Part shown: positions 44,538 to 52,387 of the stretch, piece after piece
Layout of the letters: each line of letters begins with the position of its first letter
Position numbering within the stretch: position 1 is the first letter of the stretch
Assembly: GCA_015075325.1 (NCBI GenBank)
Contig: JABTUP010000006.1
Span: 1 to 64,000, forward strand
Reading direction: 5' to 3'
DNA: 64,000 nucleotides
Source: Flavobacteriales bacterium
GTDB lineage: Bacteria > Bacteroidota > Bacteroidia > Flavobacteriales_E > Vicingaceae
Notes under the pieces: model-generated
Told to the model about the DNA's origin: nothing
The model's database searches: none
The model's input: only the letters and a program-made list of their open reading frames with translations
Translations under genes and position numbers: made by a program

Positions 44538-45134
44538 ATGAAAAAAATTGTTTGGGGTACTTTAGGGCTTTTTGTAGGTAGTCTATTATTGGTATCATGT
44601 AGCTCTGAAAGCAATGTATTAAGTTCTTTCTCGAAAAGAAAATACTTGAAAAACTTTAAAGAAACGAAAAAATCGTATGAAGTTGTAACTGAAGAAGAAA
44701 CAGCTCAATTGGAAGAAATAAAAACTCAAGAAATTGTTTCAGAAACGGTTTCTTTAAACACTCCAATTGTTGAAGAAAATAACGTAGAGTTAACTCCAGA
44801 AACAGTTAATTTATCGAGTGTTGTTGCTTCAAAAAAAGTAACCAAACAAATAGAAAAAGAATACCGTAATTGGGATAAATTCAACAGAACTTACCAAAAT
44901 GAATTATTGGTTTCTAAAGAGCAATACAATCACTTTGAGAAATCAGCAAACTCACTAAAAGTGAACGAAATTGTGCTAGCTATTTTAGCTATTTTTATTC
45001 CACCTTTGGCGGTATATTTACACGAAGATGCTATTACAGCTAATTTTTGGGTTGATTTATTATTAACTTTTCTATTCTGGTTACCAGGAATTATTTTTGC
45101 TTTCTTAGTAATTTTTGCAGGGGTTTCGTTGTAG
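44538..45134 (+). CDS. Lipoprotein with C-terminal Pmp3/YqaE-like membrane domain
   Basis: A 198-residue protein. The N-terminus is a lipoprotein signal with lipobox LLVSC (Cys at about residue 21). A Glu-rich, probably unstructured region follows (about 45-130). The last 55 residues are a Pmp3/UPF0057-type double helix (VLAILAIFIPPLAVYLHEDA, then FWVDLLLTFLFWLPGIIFA). This joins a small stress-linked membrane module to a lipidated linker. The function is unknown. A terminator follows. Confidence 0.75.
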   Translation: MKKIVWGTLGLFVGSLLLVSCSSESNVLSSFSKRKYLKNFKETKKSYEVVTEEETAQLEEIKTQEIVSETVSLNTPIVEENNVELTPETVNLSSVVASKKVTKQIEKEYRNWDKFNRTYQNELLVSKEQYNHFEKSANSLKVNEIVLAILAIFIPPLAVYLHEDAITANFWVDLLLTFLFWLPGIIFAFLVIFAGVSL

Positions 45135-45152
45135 ATATTTAAATAAAAGCAT

Positions 45153-45184
45153 AAAAAAAGTGGCTAATTAGCCGCTTTTTTTTG
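45153..45184 (+). terminator. Intrinsic terminator after the lipoprotein gene
   Basis: aaaagtggct-aatt-agccgctttttttt makes a short stem with one G-T pair, flanked by A and T tracts. It lies about 20 bases after the stop codon. Confidence 0.85.
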
Positions 45185-45315
45185 TTAAAACAATATCACA
45201 AACCTGTTAATCGAGTTTAACAAAATTTTTCATAACCATAAGAAAAAATTCCTCTTTGAAATTTTAATATTAACTTTTAATCAAAAAATATTTATTGTAT
45301 TTTAACTATTATTTA

Positions 45316-45345
45316 TTGTTTATCAATAAATATTTATTATTTTTG
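45316..45345 (+). promoter_or_regulatory. Consensus promoter with embedded palindrome before the DUF2975/HTH pair
   Basis: TTG at 45316-45318, a 19-base spacer and TATTTTTG at 45338-45345 match the Bacteroidota promoter. The spacer holds the perfect 14-base palindrome AATAAATATTTATT (45325-45338), and a half copy (aaatatttattg) lies near 45286-45298. The palindrome is a natural candidate operator for the HTH protein encoded by the second gene. Confidence 0.65.
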
Positions 45346-45371
45346 AGGCATATTTTTAAAACACCAACCTT

Positions 45372-45908
45372 ATGTCGAAAAAAAACAACTTTGTATTTAA
45401 AGCCTTGCATATAGTTGCTTGGATTATTTTCGTTGGTTTATGCATCGAAGCAGGAGCATTGTTAGTAAACTTTATTTTCAGTTTGTACAACCCAAATGTA
45501 ATTCAAAACCTTTATCAAAAATTAGATTTAAGTGAAATATATGAGCAAAGTAAATGGGTATTTTATACAACGTATAGTTTTATTTTAGCCATTTCATTAT
45601 TAAAAGCTTATTTGTTTTACATGGTAATTGTGCTCCTTAGCAAGTTAGATTTATCAAAGCCATTCAACCAATTTGTTTCTTCTCAAATTTTAAACATCAG
45701 TTATTGTACGTTTTCCATTGGTTTATTAAGTTTCATCGCTCAGCAATCGGCAAAAAAATTGATGTATCATGGCTTTGAAACCAACACCTTAAATCAGTTT
45801 TGGGAAGACAGCAGTGCCTTTATTCTAATGGCGGCAATTGTATATGTTATTGCAACCATATTTAAAAGAGGTGTTGAAATACAAAACGAAAACGATTTAA
45901 CTGTTTAA
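45372..45908 (+). CDS. DUF2975 membrane protein
   Basis: A 178-residue protein with four hydrophobic segments (AWIIFVGLCIEAGALLVNFI; about 75-100; FCTFSIGLLSFIA-type; ILMAAIVYVIATIF). The closing IFKRGVEIQNENDLTV is typical of DUF2975 proteins, which are regularly paired with a small Cro-type HTH protein of the YozG type. The HTH gene starts three bases after this stop. The function is unknown; a membrane sensor or modulator of the HTH partner is plausible. Confidence 0.88.
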   Translation: MSKKNNFVFKALHIVAWIIFVGLCIEAGALLVNFIFSLYNPNVIQNLYQKLDLSEIYEQSKWVFYTTYSFILAISLLKAYLFYMVIVLLSKLDLSKPFNQFVSSQILNISYCTFSIGLLSFIAQQSAKKLMYHGFETNTLNQFWEDSSAFILMAAIVYVIATIFKRGVEIQNENDLTV

Positions 45909-45911
45909 GCC

Positions 45912-46130
45912 ATGGCAATAATTGTAAACTTAGATGTAATGATGGCAAAGCGAAAAATGTCGCTAAATGAATTGTCGGAAAAAGTAGATTTAACCCTATC
46001 CAATCTTTCGATACTAAAAACAGGAAAAGCAAAAGCCATTCGATTTAGCACCTTAGAAGCCATCTGCAAAGCATTAGATTGCCAACCAAGCGATATTTTG
46101 GAATACGTTGATGAGAAAAACAACGATTAG
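45912..46130 (+). CDS. Small Cro/C1-type helix-turn-helix regulator (YozG-like)
   Basis: A 72-residue DNA-binding protein. The HTH reads KRKMSLNELSEKVDLTLSNL, followed by SILKTGKAKAIRFSTLEAI and CKALDCQPSDILEYV. It is almost certainly co-expressed with the DUF2975 gene, three bases upstream, and may repress its own operon at the palindrome in the promoter. The regulated signal is unknown. Confidence 0.92.
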   Translation: MAIIVNLDVMMAKRKMSLNELSEKVDLTLSNLSILKTGKAKAIRFSTLEAICKALDCQPSDILEYVDEKNND

Positions 46131-46312
46131 CTTCAATCCAACTTCGCTACTTTTACTTTGTTTATAAAATTCAAAAACGGATAAAAAACATTTATTCACC
46201 TAATATATATCATGTTTTTTTAATTAATGTTTCGTAAACTTTGAGTTGTTAAGGATTTTTATCACATCCTAAATAACATATCAAGACGTAGTAATATTAA
46301 TTTAAAAAAAAA

Positions 46313-47341
46313 ATGAAAATGAAAAAAACACTAACCACATTGATTCTTGCAATAGGATCAACAATTACAATGAATGCACAAATTATTGCATTGCATTCAA
46401 CTTCAGGGGTTCAAATTTTTAAAGGAAGTACAGCTTTATCAAGTGCTTATACTGCTGCTCAAGATGGAGATACGCTTTATCTTTCTGGTCATACTTTTAC
46501 TTCTCCAGGTGAATTTAACAAAAAACTGATGATTTTTGGTGCTGGACATTATCAAGACTCAACTTTAGCCACTGGAAAAACTTTTTTAAACGGTCATTTT
46601 ACTTTATCAGAAAACGCCGATTTATTTTATTTAGAAGGGGTTGAGATTAACGGAAATTTTACTATTTCAACCAATCATTCGGTTAACAATGTAAACATTA
46701 AGCGTTGTAAAATAAACGGAACATTTAATGCTGTTGGAGACTTATCCAATCCTACATCTAATTTAAGCCTTATAGGAAATGTATTGTTAGGCCGAATAAA
46801 TCTGGAGAATATTCAAAACTCATTACTTTCTAACAACATTATTTCTAATACATTTCAAAGTTCAAACGGAAACATTATAAACAACAATATTATTATGGGG
46901 TTTATTTGGGGTCCCTCTATGGATTATTTATTTTTTGGAAGCAATAATACGCTAAACAATAATATTATTTTATGGGATGGTTATAATGCAAATGTAAACG
47001 GTAGTGGAAATGTTTTCAACAACAATCTTTATGTAGAACCTACTCCCGATTATGGTGCAACGGCAACAAGCAACGGCAACTACACAGGCATTCTTCAAAC
47101 TGATATTTTTGTAAATCAAACTGGTAACGTGTTTAATTATTCACACGATTACCATTTACAAAATTCATCAACTTATTTAGGTACAGATGGTTCTCAGGTA
47201 GGTATTTACGGAGGAACCTTTCCATACAAAGAAGGTGCTGTGCCTTTAAATCCACATATTCAACTTAATAATATTGCTCCAACTACTGATGCAAACGGAA
47301 ATTTACAAATTCAAATTCAAGTTGGTGCTCAAAACGATTAA
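46313..47341 (+). CDS. Secreted parallel beta-helix-like protein
   Basis: A 342-residue exported protein with a signal peptide (MKKTLTTLILAIGSTITMNAQ from the second Met). The body has repeated Asn-rich turns (NNNIIMGF, NTLNNNIILWDG, GNVFNNNLYVEP) typical of a right-handed parallel beta helix. The end, GGTFPYKEGAVPLNPHIQLNN, is a common close of such Bacteroidota proteins. No T9SS sorting domain is present. The next gene starts after two bases and encodes a T9SS protein, so the pair is probably exported together. Function is unknown. Confidence 0.75.
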   Translation: MKMKKTLTTLILAIGSTITMNAQIIALHSTSGVQIFKGSTALSSAYTAAQDGDTLYLSGHTFTSPGEFNKKLMIFGAGHYQDSTLATGKTFLNGHFTLSENADLFYLEGVEINGNFTISTNHSVNNVNIKRCKINGTFNAVGDLSNPTSNLSLIGNVLLGRINLENIQNSLLSNNIISNTFQSSNGNIINNNIIMGFIWGPSMDYLFFGSNNTLNNNIILWDGYNANVNGSGNVFNNNLYVEPTPDYGATATSNGNYTGILQTDIFVNQTGNVFNYSHDYHLQNSSTYLGTDGSQVGIYGGTFPYKEGAVPLNPHIQLNNIAPTTDANGNLQIQIQVGAQND

Positions 47342-47343
47342 TT

Positions 47344-48927
47344 ATGAAGAATACAACTATAATTTTACTCTTATTAATAAGCATTACATACTCATATGCT
47401 CAATCAACTATAAATGGTTACGAATATTGGTTCAACAACGATTTTGCTAATAAAACAACTACTGCTGTAACTCCCTCTCAGCAACTATTAATTAATCAAC
47501 AGGTTTCAACCACTGGATTAATGGAAGGTATAAATGTTTTCAACTTTAGGTCGTTCGACAACTTTGGAAAATACAGTAGTGTGCTAAGTCATTTTTTCTA
47601 TAAAACATCCACTCAAGAAAGCAATCCATCTCCTCAAATTATTGCTTATGAATATTGGATAGACAATGATTTTAACAATGCTACAGTTGTAAATACTCCT
47701 ATTCAACAACAAGTTAACATTAATGAATTGATTTCGATGAGCATGTTGCCAAACGGCGTTCATCATTTTAATATTCGTTTTAAAGATAATACGAATTTAT
47801 GGAGCAGCGTTTTGAGTCATTTCTTTTATAAAACTCAAGAACAAGTTGTAACTCAAAATATGATAACAGCATATCGTTATTGGTTTGATAACGATTTTGC
47901 TAATGCTATTCATCAATCTTTAACACCGAATCAACAAATTAATTTGATTGAAAATCTTGATTTAACTCAACTAGCTAAGGGAAATCACGAAATTCATTTT
48001 CAGTTTAAAGACATTTTAGGAAAATGGAGTGTTGTAATTCATGACACTATTCAAAAAGCATCTTTACCAATAGCAAATTTCAGTTATTCTTCTAATTTAA
48101 GTTGCGATTCAACAATAATCAATTTTACTAACAATAGTATAGATGCTGATATTTATTCATGGGATTTTGGCGATGGCACAAACAGTTCTTTTGCAAATCC
48201 AACTCATGTTTATTATACGCCCAACACCTATCAAGTTAGCTTAACTGTTACCGACACACTACTTGGAAAAGATAGTACAATAATTTTACCTGTTATTATT
48301 AATTCATTACATACATCAGCAAACATTAGTGAAATTGCTTGTAAAAACTATACAGCTCCCGACGGACAAGTATATACTACTTCAGGTATAAAAACAGCTA
48401 TCATACAAAATGCTGCTGGATGCGATAGTACCATTACTATTGATTTAACTGTTAATACTATTGATACATCTATAACTCATATTGGTGAAACACTTACAGC
48501 AAACTCGGCTTTGGCTATTTATAATTGGCTCGATTGTGATAATGGATACTCAATTATTGGAGAAACTAGTCAATCTTTTACAGCCACTCAAAATGGAAGT
48601 TATGCTGTTGAAATAACTCAAAACAATTGTGTTGATACATCTTCTTGTTTTACCATAACTACAATAGGTATTTTAGAAAATTCTTTTAGTAATAACATGA
48701 TTGTTTTTCCTAATCCAACTAAAGGTTATATTAAAATTAATTTGAGAGAAACTCTTGCCGAATTTAATGTTGTTATTACTGATTTATCTGGAAAAACAAT
48801 CCATCAATCATGGTATAAAAATACTCAAGAATTTGGAGTAAACTTAACAACTGTAGAATCTGGAATTTATTTATTAACCATAAATTCTGGTAACAAAAAA
48901 GCAACCATTAGATTGGAAAAAAACTAA
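47344..48927 (+). CDS. T9SS-sorted protein with three YWFDNDF repeats and a PKD domain
   Basis: A 527-residue surface protein. After a signal peptide (to AYAQ-type site near residue 20) come three related repeats of about 63 residues (about 25-87, 100-163, 176-238), each opening Y-x-YW-x-(D/N)-NDF and closing near W/YSSVLSHFF. A PKD domain follows (about 243-315, ADIYSWDFGDGTNSSFANPTHVY), then an uncharacterised part and a T9SS type A sorting domain (NMIVFPNPTKGYIKINL, ESGIYLLTI). It forms a two-gene unit with the beta-helix protein. Confidence 0.88.
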   Translation: MKNTTIILLLLISITYSYAQSTINGYEYWFNNDFANKTTTAVTPSQQLLINQQVSTTGLMEGINVFNFRSFDNFGKYSSVLSHFFYKTSTQESNPSPQIIAYEYWIDNDFNNATVVNTPIQQQVNINELISMSMLPNGVHHFNIRFKDNTNLWSSVLSHFFYKTQEQVVTQNMITAYRYWFDNDFANAIHQSLTPNQQINLIENLDLTQLAKGNHEIHFQFKDILGKWSVVIHDTIQKASLPIANFSYSSNLSCDSTIINFTNNSIDADIYSWDFGDGTNSSFANPTHVYYTPNTYQVSLTVTDTLLGKDSTIILPVIINSLHTSANISEIACKNYTAPDGQVYTTSGIKTAIIQNAAGCDSTITIDLTVNTIDTSITHIGETLTANSALAIYNWLDCDNGYSIIGETSQSFTATQNGSYAVEITQNNCVDTSSCFTITTIGILENSFSNNMIVFPNPTKGYIKINLRETLAEFNVVITDLSGKTIHQSWYKNTQEFGVNLTTVESGIYLLTINSGNKKATIRLEKN

Positions 48928-48940
48928 CTCTATAAAAAAA

Positions 48941-48969
48941 GGAAGTGTTGAACTTTGTTCAACACTTCC
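48941..48969. terminator. Bidirectional terminator
   Basis: A 12-base-pair perfect stem (ggaagtgttgaa / ttcaacacttcc) with a 5-base loop is flanked by A-rich and T-containing sequence. It lies between the convergent T9SS-protein and SET-protein genes and can end both transcripts. Confidence 0.9.
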
Positions 48970-48991
48970 TTTAATTAGAAATCATAAAAAA

Positions 48992-49594
48992 CTACTTCGC
49001 TACTTTAACTCTATCGTAATACAAACTTTTAACCGAAGCAAAGTTTTTACCAGTTTTTAAGAAATTTTCCAAATTGCTTTTGGTAATATCATCAACATAA
49101 TACATCAACGGTTGCTCCACCTTATTTAATTGCTGTATGGCAGGTAAAATTTCTTTATCCCACTCTTCAGCAAAAGTGAGTAAATCGTTGGTATGTATTG
49201 CACCTCTACAATTAGCTTTGCCGCAATAACATTTCATGGTTTCTTCAATATTCAAAGCACCATAATCGTCAGTAATTTGCTCGCCAGCTTCAATATCTCT
49301 CAAAGCAATTTCAAAACCATAACCTGTGCTAATGGTATTTCGGTCGCAATAATGGTTAATGTATTTAGCATAATCCCAACTTACAATTCGGCTACCATTC
49401 TGGTCGGTGTACGAAAATTTTTCAATATATTTTCTATAATGTTCATCGGTTAGCAAATGATGCCCTTCAGGAAAAATTAATTCCATTTCATCAATTACAT
49501 ACATTATAGTTCCTTTTGGGATAAATTTTGTTGCAAATACGCCTAGTCCAATTTCAGGGCTAACAACGCGAACTTCCGTGTTTGGATGTACCAT
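48992..49594 (-). CDS. SET-domain protein (putative protein-lysine methyltransferase)
   Basis: A 200-residue protein with a compact SET domain: GLGVFATKFIPKGTIMYV at the start, KYINHYCDRNT with the NHxC-like substrate/SAM motif, and GEQITDDYGAL with the catalytic-region Tyr. A post-SET Cys cluster, CYCGKANCRG, follows. SET domains methylate lysines in proteins; the bacterial target here is unknown. The single-gene context gives no help. It has normal codon use for the region, so a recent eukaryotic origin is not suggested. Confidence 0.87.
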   Translation of the reverse strand: MVHPNTEVRVVSPEIGLGVFATKFIPKGTIMYVIDEMELIFPEGHHLLTDEHYRKYIEKFSYTDQNGSRIVSWDYAKYINHYCDRNTISTGYGFEIALRDIEAGEQITDDYGALNIEETMKCYCGKANCRGAIHTNDLLTFAEEWDKEILPAIQQLNKVEQPLMYYVDDITKSNLENFLKTGKNFASVKSLYYDRVKVAK

Positions 49595-49735
49595 TTATTT
49601 TATCATAAAGAATAAAGTTTAATCCCATAACTTTTGTATGGTTAGTAGTTAACTCATTTCCAAAAAGTTATTCAAATTACAACACAATTGTAATTCTTTT
49701 TTTAATCCAAAATTCATAAATCTGAAAATTTTATC

Positions 49736-49765
49736 TTGCTTATAATCAGTTTAATACTACCTTTG
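49736..49765 (+). promoter_or_regulatory. Consensus promoter before the THUMP methyltransferase gene
   Basis: TTG (49736-49738), exactly 19 bases, then TACCTTTG (49758-49765) match the Bacteroidota promoter. The ATG follows four bases later, so transcription would begin at or within the start codon and the mRNA should be leaderless or nearly so. Confidence 0.65.
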
Positions 49766-49769
49766 AAAC

Positions 49770-50885
49770 ATGATAACTGAAAAAGAATTTAAAATAATTG
49801 TAAAAACTTCTTTTGGATTGGAAGAAGTGTTGATGACTGAATTAAAACAACTCGGAATTAACAATGCCATTTTAGGCAACCGAGCAGTAACTTTTACTGG
49901 TAATTTAAATGATTTGTACAAAGCCAACTTGTGGCTTAGAACAGCTAACAGAATAATTGTTCCGCTTCAAACCTTTAAAATTAGCAGCGATACTGATTTG
50001 TACAACAAAATGAAATTGATTAAATGGGACGATTATTTCTCGGTTAAGCAATCTTTTTTAATCGATTCTACGGTTTTTTCATCGTTATTTAATCACACCA
50101 AATATGCTGCTTTTAAAGCTAAAGATGCAGTAGTTGATCAGTTTAGAGATAAATACGGCATTCGACCAAACATCAACACCGAAAATCCTGATATTAGGCT
50201 CAATCTTCATATCGACACTCAAAACAATTGTACCATAAGCTTGGATAGTAGCGGCGAAATACTCTCAAAAAGAGGTTTTAAAGAAAGTCAAAGCATTGCC
50301 CCAATGAAAGAAGATTTAGCTGCTGGAATGATTTTGCTAAGCGATTGGGACAAAAAATCAACCTTTATCGATTTATTTTGTGGTTCGGGTACTTTACTTA
50401 TTGAGGCAACCATGATAGCCAAAAACATTGCTCCAAATTTAAAACGCGAAAAATTTGGGTTTATGAATTGGAAAAACTACGACGCTGATTTATTTACTAA
50501 AATTAAAAATGAAGCCATAGCAGCTCAAAAGCCACTAGCCAATAAAATTATTGGAGTAGAAATTTCTGGTCGTTCATTAGGTATGGCACGAGCCAACATT
50601 AGCGGAGCTGGTTTATTAGATGTAATAGAATTACATAAAAAAGATTTTAGAGAATTTAACGCTCCAGCCGACAAAGGAGTTATTGTTAGCAATCCGCCTT
50701 ATGGCGAGCGTATTGGTGAAAATGTTGACGAACTCTACAAAGATTTCGGCGATACCCTCAAAAAGAAATACAATGGCTACAGTGCATGGTTTATTAGCTC
50801 CAACATGGAAGCACTTAAAAAAGTTGGACTAAAACCAAGTAAAAAAATTCGGAACTCCTTAGATGATGGTAGTTTAGTAAATTAA
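49770..50885 (+). CDS. THUMP-domain rRNA methyltransferase (RlmL-like), 3' end replaced by an IS
   Basis: A 371-residue product as it now stands. Residues about 40-150 form the THUMP RNA-binding domain. The methyltransferase shows motif I TFIDLFCGSGTLLIEATMIA and the catalytic NPPYGERIGE. The family methylates 23S rRNA G2445-type positions. An IS1595-type element entered the gene at codon 360; the last 11 residues (about RNSLDDGSLVN) come from the IS end. The original C-terminus is still readable beyond the IS (52388-52495). Since only the last strand is lost, partial activity is possible. Confidence 0.88.
   Translation: MITEKEFKIIVKTSFGLEEVLMTELKQLGINNAILGNRAVTFTGNLNDLYKANLWLRTANRIIVPLQTFKISSDTDLYNKMKLIKWDDYFSVKQSFLIDSTVFSSLFNHTKYAAFKAKDAVVDQFRDKYGIRPNINTENPDIRLNLHIDTQNNCTISLDSSGEILSKRGFKESQSIAPMKEDLAAGMILLSDWDKKSTFIDLFCGSGTLLIEATMIAKNIAPNLKREKFGFMNWKNYDADLFTKIKNEAIAAQKPLANKIIGVEISGRSLGMARANISGAGLLDVIELHKKDFREFNAPADKGVIVSNPPYGERIGENVDELYKDFGDTLKKKYNGYSAWFISSNMEALKKVGLKPSKKIRNSLDDGSLVN
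50850..50874 (+). repeat. IS left terminal inverted repeat
   Basis: Twenty-five bases starting CGGAACTCCTTAGATGATGG are the perfect reverse complement of 52355-52379. Confidence 0.93.
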
Positions 50886-50919
50886 ATGTATTTTTGGGTT
50901 AAACTAAAACTCAAAAATC

Positions 50920-51405
50920 ATGGAAAATAAACAAGAAAAATTCTTTACAAAAGAAAGATTATATAAAATAATATGGCTTATAGTAGGACATGGAAGTTTG
51001 TATGTTTTAAAAGTAACACTTAAACCATTTATTAATAATACTAATGTTATGATTCATTTTTTAATAAATAATTTCGGGTTAATAATATCAATTTCAGTTG
51101 TTACAATTGGGGTTATACTCTTAGCTTATTGGAAGATTAAAGATATAATTTCAAATTATATTAATTGGTTAAATTTAGCTATTTACGACCATGCTTTAAG
51201 AATAAGTTTAATTAATGCTATAATATCAAGTAACCCTAATATTACAGGGGCTTATTTAAATGAATTAAATAACAGATTTACTCCAAGTGAGTTAGCTTAT
51301 TTAGGATTTACATCTGATGAGATAAAAGGCTTAAAACCTATTCCAAAAGACTTGAATGAAAAAATTAAAAAAGTAATTATGGATTACAATAATACACAAA
51401 CCTAA
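50920..51405 (+). CDS. IS passenger: small membrane protein of unknown function
   Basis: A 161-residue protein encoded inside the IS, five bases before the transposase. Two hydrophobic segments (about 13-30 and LIISISVVTIGVILLAYW at about 50-68) are followed by a soluble helical half with TPSELAYLGFTSDEI. I do not recognise the family. IS1595 elements are known to carry passenger genes. Its presence between intact ends shows that it moves with the element. Confidence 0.78.
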   Translation: MENKQEKFFTKERLYKIIWLIVGHGSLYVLKVTLKPFINNTNVMIHFLINNFGLIISISVVTIGVILLAYWKIKDIISNYINWLNLAIYDHALRISLINAIISSNPNITGAYLNELNNRFTPSELAYLGFTSDEIKGLKPIPKDLNEKIKKVIMDYNNTQT

Positions 51406-51410
51406 CTTAA

Positions 51411-52340
51411 ATGAATATCCACGAAATATATAAAACCTTTCCAACGCAAAAAGATTGCTTAAACCACCTTGAATATTTAAGGTGGAAAGATGAGCCAGTT
51501 TGCGTAAACTGTGGCTCTACAAATGTTACTAAATTTAAGAGTGAGTTACGTTGGCATTGTAACGATGAAAACAAATCTTTTAGCGTACTGAAAGATACTA
51601 TATTTGAGGGTACTCGCTTACCATTGCAAAAATGGTTTTATGCTATCCACTTAATGTTGTCGGCTAAAAAAGGATTGAGTGCAATGCAATTGTCAAGAAA
51701 CTTAGATGTTTCATGGAATACAGCATGGTACACATCAATGCGTATAAGGTGTGCTATGCAAGACCAATCATATATTTTAGAGGGTATCATACAATCAGAT
51801 TCTACTTATATTGGAGGTAAACCCAGAAAAACCAATAAAAAAGTAGATAGGATAAAACATAAGCGTGGTAAAGGAGCAGACAAAGAACAAATTATTGGTT
51901 ATATCGAGAAAAAACCAAACGGTAAAGTAATAGCCAAACACGTTAAAAAAGATACTGAAACACTAGAATTATTAAACCTACTGAAAAGTAATATAAAAGC
52001 AGATAGGTCTGTTTTAATAACTGATGAGGGAAAAGAATATACCCAAGAGTTTGATAAGATAATTCAACGATACATGGTTAAACATAAAGATGAATTTTCA
52101 AGTTATGGCTTAAATACCAATACTATTGAATCATTTTGGGCTATTATAAAAAGAGGTATAACAGGGCAGTATCATCATTTATCAAAAAGGTATCTACCTT
52201 TTTATATTTCTGAATTTGCGTACCGTTACAACAACAGAAATAACAAACAAATGTTTCACGATTTACTAAACGAAGCAGTTGAAGATGAAAAATGCTTTAT
52301 AAACATGAAACCAAAGAAAGGAGTAAAAAGTGAATTATAG
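51411..52340 (+). CDS. IS1595-family (ISXO2-like) transposase
   Basis: A 309-residue DDE-type transposase. The N-terminal zinc ribbon is CVNCGSTNV ... LRWHCND. A helical DNA-binding part follows (MQLSRNLDVSWNTAWYTSMRI). The catalytic acids are in IIQSDSTYIGGKPRK, VLITDEGKEY and NTIESFWAIIKRG. The ISXO2-like domain and 8-base duplication both fit IS1595. The reading frame is full length and undamaged. Confidence 0.95.
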   Translation: MNIHEIYKTFPTQKDCLNHLEYLRWKDEPVCVNCGSTNVTKFKSELRWHCNDENKSFSVLKDTIFEGTRLPLQKWFYAIHLMLSAKKGLSAMQLSRNLDVSWNTAWYTSMRIRCAMQDQSYILEGIIQSDSTYIGGKPRKTNKKVDRIKHKRGKGADKEQIIGYIEKKPNGKVIAKHVKKDTETLELLNLLKSNIKADRSVLITDEGKEYTQEFDKIIQRYMVKHKDEFSSYGLNTNTIESFWAIIKRGITGQYHHLSKRYLPFYISEFAYRYNNRNNKQMFHDLLNEAVEDEKCFINMKPKKGVKSEL

Positions 52341-52354
52341 CAATAAAAATAGTG

Positions 52355-52379
52355 AACTACCATCATCTAAGGAGTTCCG
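52355..52379 (-). repeat. IS right terminal inverted repeat
   Basis: Perfect inverted copy of 50850-50874, ending in GGAGTTCCG next to the second AAAAAATT. Confidence 0.93.
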
Positions 52380-52387
52380 AAAAAATT

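Larger units (their letters stand above)
50850..52379 (+). mobile_element. Complete IS1595-family insertion sequence with passenger gene
   Basis: A 1,530-base element with perfect 25-base terminal inverted repeats at 50850-50874 and 52355-52379 (beginning CGGAACTCCTTAG) and an 8-base target duplication. It carries a transposase gene (51411-52340) with an intact catalytic set and a second gene (50920-51405) that is not a transposase. Everything looks intact, so the insertion is recent and the element is probably still active. It interrupts the THUMP methyltransferase gene. Confidence 0.92.
50842..52387 (+). repeat. Target-site duplication AAAAAATT flanking the IS
   Basis: AAAAAATT at 50842-50849 is repeated directly at 52380-52387. 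The 8-base length is that reported for IS1595-family insertions. Joining the two copies restores the reading frame of the methyltransferase gene (KKIKLFNGNLECRL). Confidence 0.9.

Noticed and set aside
45200..45371. AT-rich palindromic stretch as a replication origin
   Set aside because: No DnaA-box cluster was recognised, and the palindrome sits exactly in a promoter spacer.
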